Positions 32,683 through 43,949 of a stretch of DNA of 64,000 nt are shown here, piece by piece. Every line of letters starts with the position of its first letter. Within the stretch, counting starts at the first letter, position 1. The notes below the pieces were generated by a model, which worked only from the letters and a program-made list of their open reading frames with translations, did not search any database and was not told where the DNA came from. Made by a program: the position numbers and the translations under genes. Origin of the DNA: Eumeta japonica (Eukaryota > Arthropoda > Insecta > Lepidoptera > Psychidae); contig BGZK01000475.1 in assembly GCA_005406025.1 (NCBI GenBank), positions 310,001-374,000 on the forward strand, read 5' to 3'.

Positions 32683-34454
32683 AAGCCAGTCAAGTTTTAC
32701 AAAAAAAACCTAAAAGACGCAAAACATGATGTAAAGTTAAATTTTTGGTATGGTATTTGAATTCATTGGGAAGCGTGAAATTATATTTTGCAAGCTAAAA
32801 AAAAGTTGTGCTAGCTGCCTTTTGCGTGAAAAACTGCAAAATTTTCGGCATTTTTTTGCTTTTTGTATTTTGTCTCACAGACTATGCCTCTTTTAAATTA
32901 TTTCATATATCATTTATAAAGTGTATTAAAATTGTAAGAAATCGAGCACTCCCAGAGCTATGTACGTTTAATAACTTACGAGATATAACACATTAAAAAT
33001 AGGCATTTAAAAAAAATGATTTTTTAAATTTTCTCTCGTTATAGTTAAGTGTCACAGACGCTCATCTTATGAGAAAAATTATAAGAAATTAATTTCTAAT
33101 ATACATATTCACCTATCACAATACAACATAAAAAAGGATTTCATAGTTACTTTGTAATAGCTGCGAAAATTAAAAAGGTGAAAGTATAATTTTTACTATA
33201 TGGATTTAACCTAAATACTTATGACATCAAATTGTAGCCATTAGAAGTAAAGAAAAGCAAGATAAAAGTTGTTAGGTCTGTTAATATTGATTACATTACA
33301 AAACATAAGAATCTTACAAAAAATTAAATATTACGTTTTTTGAGGTTCCCATTAATTGATCATCTTATTGAGAAAACTCTTTTTGAGAAAATATCTCCAA
33401 AGGCTTGATATATTCTTTGCTGACGAAATCGTCTATTTCAAGTGGTGATATTTTGGCATAACTTGCCTCTGCAGAAATAACAGATAGTAGAGCACTTTAG
33501 CCCTGCTTTCTGACATGTGCAACCTCGTCCAGTGCACTCTTTGTGCCGCTTGCATAATAGAAAATGATGGAGAGTTTGAGGAGCTGAGTCTTACTGGAAG
33601 AAGCTTCTGCTGGTTACTGGTCCATCCCCAATTAGTTGGATCTTTGTCTACTCCCAACCGCTTTTGGACTGGCGATGTGCATGTTGAACTGCAGCTTTTT
33701 TAGTTGGGAGAAGACGAGCCAAGTGGATTTTGGCATTAGCAGCTGATCTCACGAAGATTTCATAACGGAGAGAGTAAAAGTGCTTGTAACTCCTCCACCA
33801 TACATAGCCACAAAGAGTTTATTTCCGACAGAAGCTATTTCTCCATGAGTGGAGTAGCTTCGGGTTGCAGGAATATGGTAGCCACATCTATCCTTTCGGG
33901 GTGTTTTTGAAGAACGACCAAAATCTTCATCTTTCCATTCCAGAAAAGGGCAGAAGTAGTGTCGCAACCGGAGAAGGCGTGTACAAATAGTACTTACTAA
34001 TCCAGGGGTGAAAGATAGCTCTCCGTGATTTAAACATGTAGAGGAAAACAGAGAGTCTAATCCACTCCTGTGACTTTTCTCATTGTCCGCGTAGATGCCA
34101 GTCCATTTAGGAGTATCAAGATTTTTTAAGTGTCAAATTTTAAAGTGTTGTATCTCATAATTTATTAGATATATGGAACTGTGGGTGGACTCAAATTGTC
34201 ACAAAATTAATAAACTATGAAAATAACATTATGAAATAACAAAAAAAAAACGCATAGTTCGTGAGATAAAATACAAAAAGAAAAAAAAATCCAAAAATTT
34301 ATATTTGGGGTTTCTTACGCATAACGCAGCTAGTACAACTTTTTTTTTCTTGCAAACTATAGTTTCACGCTACTCTAATGGGTACAAATAACATGCTAAA
34401 AATTTAGAATTACATCACGTTTTACGTTTTTAATATACAATGTGACTGGCCTAA
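32683..34454 (-). mobile_element. DNA transposon with about 320-bp terminal inverted repeats
   Basis: The left end 32683-33005 and the right end 34131-34454 are diverged inverted copies. Matching blocks, read inward from each end, are GCCAGTCA, AAAACATGATGTAA / AAAACGTGATGTAA, AAAAAAAGTTGTGCTAGCTG / AAAAAAAGTTGTACTAGCTG, CTTTTTGTATTTTGTCTCAC / CTTTTTGTATTTTATCTCAC and ACGAGATATAACAC / ATGAGATACAACAC. Between them lies a broken minus-strand gene (33415-34085). Terminal repeats this long with an interior gene of this kind do not match a superfamily I can name. The target duplication is unclear (AAAATA left, AAAACA right at best). Confidence 0.75.
33415..34085 (-). pseudogene. Broken gene of an uncharacterised family with HAFSGCDTTSAL and a Cys-rich tail
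   Basis: Read leftwards from about 33990, one frame gives HAFSGCDTTSALFWNGKMKI and then a helical part with LQKHPERIDVATIFLQPEAT. It stops at a TAG near 33855. After frameshifts, LFVAMYGGG, then PTNWGWTSNQQKLLPV and finally a cysteine-rich end, CKRHKECTGRGCTCQKAGLK followed by CSTICYFCRGKLCQN, are visible. The order CDTTSAL, YGG, WGW, CxC-rich tail is what I recall of a large set of uncharacterised proteins in aphids, moths and cnidarians. The Cys pattern suggests metal binding, by analogy only. The N-terminal part is missing. I count at least three stops or shifts. Its place between long inverted repeats argues that this family is carried by a DNA transposon. Confidence 0.65.
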
Positions 34455-34469
34455 AACAGTAATTTTGAT

Positions 34470-35090
34470 TTTATATGCAAGTGGCCCACCATTAAATCTA
34501 CAAAAAGTTCGTAAATGGCGAAATTTTTTTAAAAAGTAATTTCTAAAAAAGTAAAAAAGCAAATGAAAAGCTTAAAAAACTAAAAAATATGGTTTAATAA
34601 ATAGGTAGGTTCTGTACTAATAAGTGTAAAATAACTATCCAGTGTGTTCTCTCTCTACCCTGAAAGAACCGAGTCTAAACCGAGTTTATGTCAATGTATA
34701 ATATTTGAGTGTAAAAGACAGAAACAACAGGATCGATAAATATCTTTTGTTTTTTAGTGCAGTACTAACTTTATTATGAAAGCGTGTATTCTAAAGTAAA
34801 ACATTTTATCCTTATTTTTCCATCGTAACATATTTCCAATTTTTCAAAAAAATTTCAACAAATATTAGTTCCATACTGGATAGATAAAACATCAAATTTC
34901 TAACACACGTAATACGTAGGAAATAACCGCAAGTAAAAAATTATTGTATGAGTTATTCGATCACCGGTTTGAATCAAAACAATGCAAGCTTTGAGTTTAG
35001 GTATTGATTTTCCGGCATAGGTACTCGTCGACTTATCAAGCGAGCCATCCAATTTGGCGTAATCTAGGTATACTTTTAATTATCTGCGTG
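34470..35090. other. AT-rich spacer
   Basis: No recognised feature. Confidence 0.45.
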
Positions 35091-35094
35091 ACAG

Positions 35095-35195
35095 ACATTA
35101 ATTCCCGGGCGGCGCGCGCCGTAACAAGCGTCGCCGCATAAGAAGGTAATTTGTAAAGATCAAACCCGAACCACTTCCCGCAAGATGTTCATTAA
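35095..35195. promoter_or_regulatory. Short CpG-rich island with a TCF-type site
   Basis: A GC-rich core (35104-35135) is followed by AAGATCAAAC (GATCAAA at 35158-35164), the core bound by TCF/Pangolin factors. Candidate enhancer. Confidence 0.3.
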
Positions 35196-35470
35196 AACTG
35201 TCTTATTTGGGCTTTATTGAGATTTATTTAAAAAGGGTGTCCTGCTCCGGCTTACAGCTAAATTAATATTGCTTCTCTTCCTCTTTATTCTGCCCGATAC
35301 TAAATCTACAATGTATATAATTATTCAAATATGTATAAAACGAAATGTGATTAAACCACATTTAATAAGAACTGTAACCTTATTTAAATGATCTGATATT
35401 TTAATAAAGACAGTAACAAAGTTTCTAAATTTTAATTAATTTCTTAAATAAAATATCAGCTTACTTTTTC
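35196..35470. other. AT-rich spacer
   Basis: No recognised feature. Confidence 0.4.
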
Positions 35471-35471
35471 T

Positions 35472-35510
35472 ATTTAAGATTAAATGACTCCTGATCATTA
35501 AATCTTAAAT
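35472..35510. repeat. 16-bp near-perfect hairpin
   Basis: ATTTAAGATTAAATGA and TCATTAAATCTTAAAT pair with one single-base bulge around a 7-base loop. Confidence 0.7.
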
Positions 35511-35780
35511 AAAACACCGTGCGTTTACTTACATACGCGGATGAGAATAATAAAAGGACTGGAGTGGGATAGTCGGTACGTTTGATAAAGTTCAATTTAT
35601 ATTTTAAAATTATATAAATTAATATTTATTTTCTTATACAAAGTAGAATATCAATTTTATCTTTTCATTCAAAATTATTATTAAGTAAAAAATAGAATAT
35701 GTCATGTTTATTTTATTGCATTTTTCCATTTTGCATATAGCTATACAAAACTCATTGCCAGATATCACTGTTAAACTTAC

Positions 35781-35837
35781 TAATTCTGCCTGCCTTACAG
35801 TCATATTTGGAGTACTGACATCGGTAGTATCGTCCAT
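35781..35837 (-). CDS. Possible first coding exon, 19 codons, unrecognised gene
   Basis: The ATG at 35837-35835 has a good insect start context (ATCAAAATATGG). It opens an acidic N-terminus, MDDTTDVSTPNMTVRQAEL. The reading then meets GTAAGT (35780-35775), a textbook splice donor, in phase 0. A TATAAAG at 35933-35927 and a TCAGA initiator at 35898-35894 lie upstream on the same strand, so the order TATA, Inr, ATG, donor is complete. The intron would run leftwards. I cannot find the next exon: the obvious candidates to the left are transposons. Without a donor the ORF continues to 35634, but that part is hydrophobic and AT-driven. This may be the start of a real gene or a chance alignment of short signals. 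Confidence 0.3.
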
Positions 35838-35889
35838 ATTTTGATAAATGGCAACTCCTTCAGCTCGACGTTTGACACGCCACTTATTA

Positions 35890-35940
35890 GTGCTCTGAAG
35901 TTGCTCGCTAGACCGCTTGCGAGCAACTTTATACTGCGAT
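35890..35940 (-). promoter_or_regulatory. Candidate TATA promoter
   Basis: TATAAAG (35933-35927) and a TCAGA initiator (35898-35894) are separated by about 37 bases, slightly more than the usual 30. Between them lies a 9-bp hairpin, GTTGCTCGC / GCGAGCAAC (35899-35926). It would drive the exon at 35837. Confidence 0.3.
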
Positions 35941-37230
35941 TTCGCGTCACCTCAATAAAAACTCACTCTCATCAGTTTTTCATAACACGCTAAAAGTATA
36001 TCTTTAAAAATCTAGCCACAATACTTAATTCGTATGGATATTCATATTTTTAAATGATTTAAAATATCATATACGTTCACATGTTAACTGCTTTGTTCAC
36101 GAACTGATAGAAATTATTTCTTTTGTTTTGAGTTCACTATAGCTCCAAGATGGTCCCATTTTAATTTAATTGGTGTAAGATCTCGGACTTCAAAGAAAAC
36201 CAGGAAACTTCTCAAAATCAAATAAGATATCTAGAGCGATTGAGATAATACAACCTTATTTTGAAACTAAGCCGCAGAACGTTGGAACTTTTCAGCAGTA
36301 ATGCCATAAGTACAGTAAATTTGATTAGTACTGGAAATATTGTTAATTAGAAGATGAACTTAAATTTCGCAACAGTTTCTGACTTTGCTCGTTCATCGTG
36401 TAGTCGAACTTATAATTTATTTTATTTTGAATCAGACCATCCTATTCCTTTTCAAGATTTTTGTATGACGTAAACCGCCGTTTTATATTCGATCATATTC
36501 GAAATTTTTGACCTATTAGAAAAAAAAAGAAAAAAGGTTACCTGAACTAAAGATTTACGAAAAAAAGGACAAAAACATAGTATAACATCTTACATTACTA
36601 CTAGTTACTCAAGTACTACCACTTGTTGGCGAGATGCTGGAAAATTCGAAAACTCATTGGTTTCGGAAACCAACTAATTTAAAGACGACCTGACGAAAGT
36701 GTGAGTGCGGGGGTGACTGCACTTTAATTAAAAATTTAGGATTCCGGAGTGATTTATTAGCGCTACCGCAAAATTTGGGATAGAAATCTGTTTACCGCTT
36801 TCTGTACCCTAAAGTAAATACCATTTCAACAATCACATAAGTATTTAGACGGTTAACAAAATTAAATTACCTAAGCATTAAAAAAGTTAAATTTCTGAAA
36901 AAAAGCCGCTTTCTAAAATATTTATAAAGCGTCTAAAATATTAAAATAACTTATTGCTTTTGAGGACGGTACCAGCTAAAATAAAATAAATTAAAAATAT
37001 AAAATGAAAAAAGTAAAGCACATCACAGTCAATGAGAGACAACCGAAATCAATAAATTAGCGTTTCAACAAAGTATTGAGACAAAACGATGTCGAATTAT
37101 GAAAATTCTTTTAAACAGCGTCTGACATATTTTTATTTGGCGCAAACACTAAATCAAGTACTTAAGGAAAACTTTTAAGACCGTTTTTTCTAAAGGTATT
37201 TATGCATTCAAAATATTTAATTATGTGGAT
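35941..37230. other. AT-rich spacer
   Basis: No recognised gene or repeat. A slightly more complex patch occurs at 36655-36800. Confidence 0.4.
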
Positions 37231-37234
37231 CGAA

Positions 37235-37345
37235 TGCGCTTTCTCCACACACCATCGGCATTCGCAGAACACGTCCGTGAGCCAGCACGCACGGCCCTCG
37301 CCGGCTGCACTCCGACACCAGCAGATTGAATGAAAGGCGCGGTTT
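37235..37345. promoter_or_regulatory. Short CpG-rich island
   Basis: A 110-base block (for example cacgtccgtgagccagcacg) between AT-rich flanks. Candidate regulatory element. Confidence 0.25.
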
Positions 37346-38880
37346 GTTATTTATATAGTATTAACACATTCTTAACGTTCCTCTCCTGTTACGGGCCTAC
37401 CGTCTACCGCTTTAATGACGTAACTAGAATATGTATAGCGATCCTTTAGCAAAATTCTCAATTTTTTCGCGTCTAATCTAATAATAAACCCTAAGAAAGA
37501 ATGACACGTACCTTGTTCGGCGGACGTCGGTACTTCCATTACTGCAAACGAGAGGCACTCGACTCCATTCTTTCCGTTTCCTAAGTTTCGATATGAAAAT
37601 CAAATTACACTGTAGTAGTTCACGGAACTTTTCAACTGACATTATTTAAAATAGCTACTTATGGTCGGGCACTCGTTGACCATTTTTACATTTATTTTAT
37701 TAGATAAATTGAAACAGAAGCATTAAATCGACGCCGACAAATCGAAAGTCGTCTATTAATATACGAATAAGGAAAGTGTGGACCGAACGAACTGCCACAA
37801 ACTTGTACTACTAACCAAACAGCGATGACTTAAACACGAGTGGGTGTTATGTTGCAGACAATTTGCTTAACGTTGTCAATGTTCATCATTTGCTTCATTT
37901 GTTGAACGACTCCCCCAAGTTCTAATTCAGAATTAAAGATGGCTCAGTGTCGTACCATATAATAAGTACTATAAGTTACAAAAAGACAGAAATTAATATT
38001 TATTAATTAATATCCCGTTCTCTATACAATTTCATAATCGCTAAAAAGCGATCGAATTCACTCGATAGACACCGAAACGTCAGTAGCGAGTACACGTTAC
38101 AGTCGCAACAGATATAAATTAGGCACTTTCCTAATAAATAAATTAACTGCTTCCATAAACCTTTTAGCCCGGTCAATGGCAAATTTCTCTTTGCTTTATA
38201 GTAATATAAAAATATTTATAATAGTGAAAACTATAAAAACATAAAAAAATGTATATATAATGTTACTATCGGAATTGGAATTAGAGTCGAAATCGAATCT
38301 AAATCACAAATATTTAAACCTAACTTCGATCTTCATCAAAATTTGGATTAAATCCAAACTTGGAATTGAGAGTGTTGTCAGAATGGTGAGCGCCATGGTC
38401 ACCGCCTTCGGGTCGACTTCAGTATCAGGGACGGAACCACGGGAAAGATCTAGTCAATTAAGATTTTATTTAAATAAAACCACTATAACATTTTCCATTG
38501 TCGCGCTTAACACAACTTTACAGGGCGTGATGTATGTAAAAGTAAGAATATTTGCAAATACATAATAGTCATCTTCATGAAAACATTAATAATTTTGTGT
38601 TAAACGCTGACTCATCCTTGGAATCACATCCACATTATGGTTTTTGTGGAACATCATAAATAACATGTTTTGTTATTATTATAGCACTCAAATATGATCT
38701 AAGCAGATCTTAAGCAAAAAAAACATATTTCAAATTTTCAAGAACAAATCCAAACAGTCCTGCGTAGAATGAAAATGCCATTAAGAATGGCTAGCTTATT
38801 TTTTTCTGCGTCTGTCTGAATAATTTTTATGACATATTTATATTATGCGATTCGACCTCTGTGATATACTAAAAGGACAA
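37346..38880. other. AT-rich spacer
   Basis: A 101-codon plus ORF at 38260-38565 contains alternating Asn/Leu/Ser and no domain; I do not consider it a gene. Confidence 0.4.
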
Positions 38881-38884
38881 AAGG

Positions 38885-39235
38885 TTTCGGCACATCGTTC
38901 TCCGGTCGACGGCGCGCGGGCGGCACGGGGTTAAGCCACCATTCAAGAAAATGCGGAAAAGCACCGCTCAGTTAACCAAAATACGTAACAAAACAGGACA
39001 CCGGCTGACACGAGCGCCGCTAAATGAATGTGAGCCGCGAAGGCGGCGTCCGTGAAGTTAAATCCGGGTAAGCCGCGGCCCCGGATGAGGTCGGAGCGCG
39101 CCGCCCGCCCCAACTTAAACTCTTATCTTGTTCTTTTGCCGGTTAAAGCGTCGAGTTAATAGGTCGCCGCCGAGTGCGTCTCCGGCGCCCGGCACCGCGG
39201 GGCGCACGCCCGAAGGTTAAGCCAATGTTAAATGA
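38885..39235. promoter_or_regulatory. Large CpG-rich island, candidate enhancer
   Basis: One of the sharpest islands: 350 bases with several GC-rich blocks and AT-rich joints. The joint at 39110-39150 holds TTATCT (39123-39128, GATA-type) and CCGGTTAAAG (Grainyhead half-site CCGGTT at 39139-39144). No ORF of note. The mosaic of GC-rich and motif-rich pieces is enhancer-like. Confidence 0.35.
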
Positions 39236-39360
39236 AGTTCGAATGATTACCTCACTTATAGTTAGCTAACCATCTGATGTAAAGAGATATTAAGTAAAGT
39301 CTAGATAGCGTCCAAAGAGGCCAATTCAAGGGTAATCCACTCGAGTGAAGCACTTACAAA

Positions 39361-39452
39361 AATATGATTTTGTGGAATTTACATGTAATGTAATTTAATC
39401 TACATAAAAATATTATATGTATTACATATAATATCTTTCCACAAAATATTGA
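39361..39452. repeat. Nested inverted repeats
   Basis: An outer stem ATTTTGTGGAA (39367-39377) pairs with TTCCACAAAAT (39437-39447). Inside it, ATATTATATGTA and its complement (39410-39434) form a near-perfect palindrome. Confidence 0.6.
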
Positions 39453-39740
39453 ATAATCTTCCAACATCAAAATTCTCAATTTTTTTGTACACTAAATAAT
39501 TAGTAATATCAATAACGCCATACATCCTGTAAAAAAGGGCATAAAAAAATAAAACTTATTTATAGTTTTAAAGCTTTTAAATGCATATAAATATATCGAC
39601 AAATTATAACCACATAATTTTCTATAATACAATTACAATAAAAACCTAACGATGTTTTATACGTCACAAGAATCTTAATTCGAGTTTAAGTCATAGAGAA
39701 AATCGGAAAGAACGACACCGGACCACACCATTTTCAGTAG
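39453..39740. other. AT-rich spacer
   Basis: No recognised feature. Confidence 0.4.
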
Positions 39741-39744
39741 CAGC

Positions 39745-39990
39745 GGCAGTACAAACATTCAATTAAAATGCTAGGTACTGTCTCGACTCAAAGGTGGAGC
39801 CGGCGCTGCGCGCGCTCGCGACTGCGCGGTTTTCCGCCGTGCCCCCGCGCCCCGCGCCCCGCGGCCCACGCGGCGCGAGCGGCGCCGGAGCCCTTGTTTA
39901 TATGTTTTCATTGGGAAAATCAACATCAATCGGAGGTGGCGCTTCGAGGAAGGGAGTCGGTAACTAATTTCACGCGAGGCTTGAATGTTT
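39745..39990. promoter_or_regulatory. CpG-rich island
   Basis: GC-rich core 39795-39895 with a TGCGCGCGCTCGCGACTGCG stretch. ORFs on both strands are by-products of the composition. Candidate regulatory element. Confidence 0.28.
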
Positions 39991-40360
39991 TTATAGGTTA
40001 TAAACGTGGGCACAAATATGGTTAGCGTGATAGAGATATTTATTGTACGCATTCGGATTGTACTATTTCTAAACTATGTTATTACAACTATTTTTTGGAC
40101 AGTATTAATACAATAGTTGCGTTTACCTAGTGCTGATTTTTAAATCGATCTGCTAATGCTTTACTAGTCCCGAAATCGAATTTTTTTAAAATGATGAACG
40201 AGAAAATTCTCCCTTGATAATAAATCGGTCGATATACGAGTACCGGTTTCGTGATCATATGTAAATGTATTCCAGCAATGCAGAAAAGCAAACGAAATGA
40301 CGGCGTAGACCTTACAGGAAAACGTACATAAATCTGAATATTATTTCAAGAAAAGTCTGA
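39991..40360. other. AT-rich spacer
   Basis: No recognised feature. Confidence 0.4.
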
Positions 40361-40364
40361 CCGT

Positions 40365-40525
40365 CCCCTCGCTCCGGCAGTAGGTTCAGGAAACTCTCCA
40401 GGAAGAAGGACAACGGGGGACGGGGGGCGGGCGCGGGGAGCGCGGCGCGGCCGACCTATGAAAACGAAAACATAACTTTGACCGGCCATCGGTCAGCGGT
40501 TACCGCCCTAATGCAGCGTTTACAT
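40365..40525. promoter_or_regulatory. GC-rich island with a G-run
   Basis: 40409-40458 is strongly purine/G-rich (GGGGGACGGGGGGCGGGCGC), followed by TTTGACCGGCCATCGGTCAG. G-runs of this kind could form a quadruplex. Candidate regulatory element. Confidence 0.3.
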
Positions 40526-41640
40526 GCCAACACCGTTTTACCTGGTTACGTTTATTAATTTTATTATTTTTTTTTTGTCTTAGGATGAGTTAGAAGTACA
40601 CTCATATTACGTAATTACACATAAAAAAGATCTTCATTGACGAAAGAAATATGTTTTAATATAAATACAATGTGAATGATTTCATGTCAAATACGTTGTG
40701 GTAATGATCGATTGTTAATAGAAATACCATATCATAGATTATATTCATTTTATTCTTGTCACCATTCAGGCACAAATGAGCTTTTAAACAGTTCAGCATA
40801 CTGTACCGTCAGCGAATGTGATTTGTAACTTACATCCTCGCTTATTAATTGGTGTTTACAAAATCCTGGTTGACCCTGGCCATGAATGCTATAGATCAAA
40901 ATACCAGTTATTCTCTTAAATTAAACTTAAAAGTTCATTTTATATAAATAAAAAAGAATAATTAAAATGCTTCAATTGATCATCCTTTGATTGCTTTAAT
41001 TATATCTTGTAAATAAAATGTATTTAAAATATCAATTATAAATTAAAACAAAACATACATTATATTGTACTTAGGCAAATTTATGAATAATATACATCTT
41101 ATGATACTATTAATCATGTTAAAAATAATTTTATATGTGTAAAATATTAGTAGAAAACATTCTTTATTTTAAAAATATCTTCATTTTGTACTGAGAAAAA
41201 TCATATGATTAAGGGAATACAGTATTTGCTTCTACGCAATGAGATTGATTTCTTCTATTTATTTTCGGTTTTGAGAATTTTGTGTGATTGTTGCCGGTAC
41301 GGTTCTACTTTATGGTTAATGGAGAGAATATCTTCGGTAATTGTAACTGTTATTTTTTATACCAATAAATTTTATAAAAGTAATTTGTTATCACTGATCC
41401 AAAATTATCCAAAATGATTTGATTTAACATATATCAGGTGTTACATCATTCAAAGAGATGGTTTTTATTACGATTTATTTCACAGCAGTCATTATACTTC
41501 ATTCTAAAATTACACATGATTTTCAATATACACAAAAAATGTTTTAAAAATGTAAAATAAAAATTGCAAAATTATACTCAAAGCTCATTCCTAATTAGGT
41601 GCTTCATGTTTTGACAGACATCGATACAAATACGTAGCAA
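40526..41640. other. AT-rich spacer
   Basis: No recognised feature. Confidence 0.45.
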
Positions 41641-41644
41641 ACTC

Positions 41645-41895
41645 CTAAATTTCGTTTTCGTACGCAGATCCGCATGTAAGCCCGGCCAGCGGTCACCGCG
41701 CGATAGCGCGGGAATCGAACCGGCCACCTCCGCGGTGTTTGTGTGCGAAATATGGCAATATCGCGGCGCGCCGAGGCCCGATACGTTACGCGTATTGACT
41801 TTGCTCGCTTTGAATATAACATCGATCAAAACTTATCCGGGGGCGCACGCCGCGCCGGGGCGCTCGAATCAATTCGCACATCCTATTGGATTGGT
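41645..41895. promoter_or_regulatory. CpG-rich island containing a Pol III B-box
   Basis: The minus strand at 41721-41711 reads GGTTCGATTCC, an exact tRNA-type B box, within gtggccggttcgattcccgc. I do not see a convincing A box 30-60 bases upstream, nor an acceptor-like stem, so this is not a tRNA gene. It may be a tRNA-headed SINE remnant in reverse, or chance within a CpG island (41680-41870). Confidence 0.3.
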
Positions 41896-43949
41896 TTTGC
41901 TTAAACGGTCTCGTCTTATATTGAGTTTATATTTTCTGAGCGAAACGAGGCGACATCACGAAGGAAAATAAATAATTTTCTTGCTGGCTTTTCATTTTAA
42001 GATCAAAGAACTAAACTGGATAAAACACAACACATAAGGAGTCACTTCCGTTTGTTATTTGTTTGTCTGACCTTCTGTTTGTCTGTTTGTCTTTCGAAGC
42101 TATTTTTGACAAGTTTGATGAACAAATTGAAATTAAGTGGTGATAAGAGTTTAAAAAATACGGGAAAAACTATTTTAGATGTTACATAAGAAACCTTTAT
42201 TTTATATCAGGAGAATGGTATACTTAAATTATTTGAAAATCATTATTACTAAAGCTTATTCAAGACTATATTTTATCGATGCGAAGTAATAATACTTTAG
42301 AAGTAATCGCAAATACGTTGCTGTAATAGGATCCCTATCATTCATAAGGAAAAGTGTTCATTAGTTACCGAGCTGGTAGAATGGCAGGTTTATTCGATTT
42401 CAAGGGTACCGGCTTAACTCTCAGTGGAACTGTTGATAGCCGGCACCCGGGTCAAGATGAAATACCCGCTCGGACGTATCGGCGTGTGATCTCTGCGATA
42501 ACAGCTTGCAATGTTTAAGTGGTAGGTGTGTGCGTGCTTAGAAAAATATAATCGGTTGTTTCTATGGCACACCTCAAATCTTCCCGCTGCGTCAAGGTTC
42601 AAAGAACTCGAAATTCTACACGCACATATACTTTTATCTATGTGTGTATTCACTTTTCAAGCTGTAGAATATACAATATTTACTTATATATTTTCTCCGA
42701 GAACTCATTTCCCGCTTACTGATCTGGAGGTTACTCAATATGTAGTCAACCGACGGAGCGAACAGTCGAAATATGTAAAATTCTTTTAAAACGTAAATTC
42801 GATCTTCATCAATTGATTTCTTTGTATTGGTTTATTTATAAAGTAAGAATTGCTTAAAATGATTCTTCAACATTATTCTTCGATTAAATTAAAGATTTTA
42901 ATAGTTTCATGGTGATATACAATTTTTTTTAAATATTGAAACTAATTGAATTTCGTAAATGATTAAGTTTAATAATTTAGTAGTTCGAAAATAAATATAA
43001 ATGAAAGAAATGAGTTTTTGAGATTATTTAAAATTCACATAAGCAATCGAGGACAAGTTCCTAAGAAATTATACGTGATTAAAAGTTTAGGAGTGTTTGT
43101 AACTTTTATGAAAATTTTAAAATATGTTCATAATCAGTTGACTCGTTTAGAAGTACCAAAACAATGTAAATAAATTTCTATCTCTCAATCATATTAATTT
43201 ATTTCAAATGATTTTGCAATATTAAATGTAGTTTCATTAGACAATTAAGTTGATTAATTTAATAAAATAATCAGTCAATTTGTTGGAAAATTGCTTATAC
43301 AATGTGTATGACCTTGTATTTTACTTTAAGGACTTGACTTAAAAAGATTGAGTTGATGATCAAATAGCCTGATCTAAGAAGTGAATATTAAACCATAAAC
43401 TATCAACATTAACATTAGCACTAGGCAAGCGACTGAAACTGTTTTAGTTGTGTTATCAACATTACGATTTTAACACAACAGTATTAGTAATTTGAAATTA
43501 TTTATTTACTTTTAAGAAACTAATTTCTAGCCAACGTTTTGCTGAACATATTGACGCAGTTTTATCAAAAATAGTCGCACGCACTAGCTCGTTAAATATT
43601 TATGAGGCATAGCGTCGTTATCAAAAAAATAAAATAAAGCGTCGGCGACGAATAACGGGGACATTTGAATGAACCTTTTGATCGCTAATTTAATGTTTAA
43701 GACCGATGAACCTAATCAGTCAGTTAATAATCCATTATTTTTATTATTTTAGCAAATTCTCTTAAAAATACGATTGTCAAAAGATATCATTTGGGTTTTG
43801 AAACAGTCACTGAAAATAAATAATAAAATAGAAACCGAGAGCCAAAACAGATGCTTATAGGTTGGTTACGATTTTTTAGGTTTTAAGATGAAAAAAACAC
43901 TTAATGTTGCAAGCAAAGAATTCAGTTCTTTAACTTACATTTGTCCGAG
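41896..43949. other. Mostly AT-rich spacer
   Basis: It holds a short (TTTGTCTG)n-like tract at 42058-42092 and a GC-richer patch at 42405-42500 (accggcttaactctcagtgg) that may be an old repeat. A small hairpin, GTTGTGTTA / TAACACAAC, lies at about 43449-43480. No gene is recognised. Confidence 0.35.

Noticed and set aside
41690..41760. tRNA gene on the minus strand
   Set aside because: Only the B box fits; no acceptor stem, D arm or anticodon arm could be drawn.
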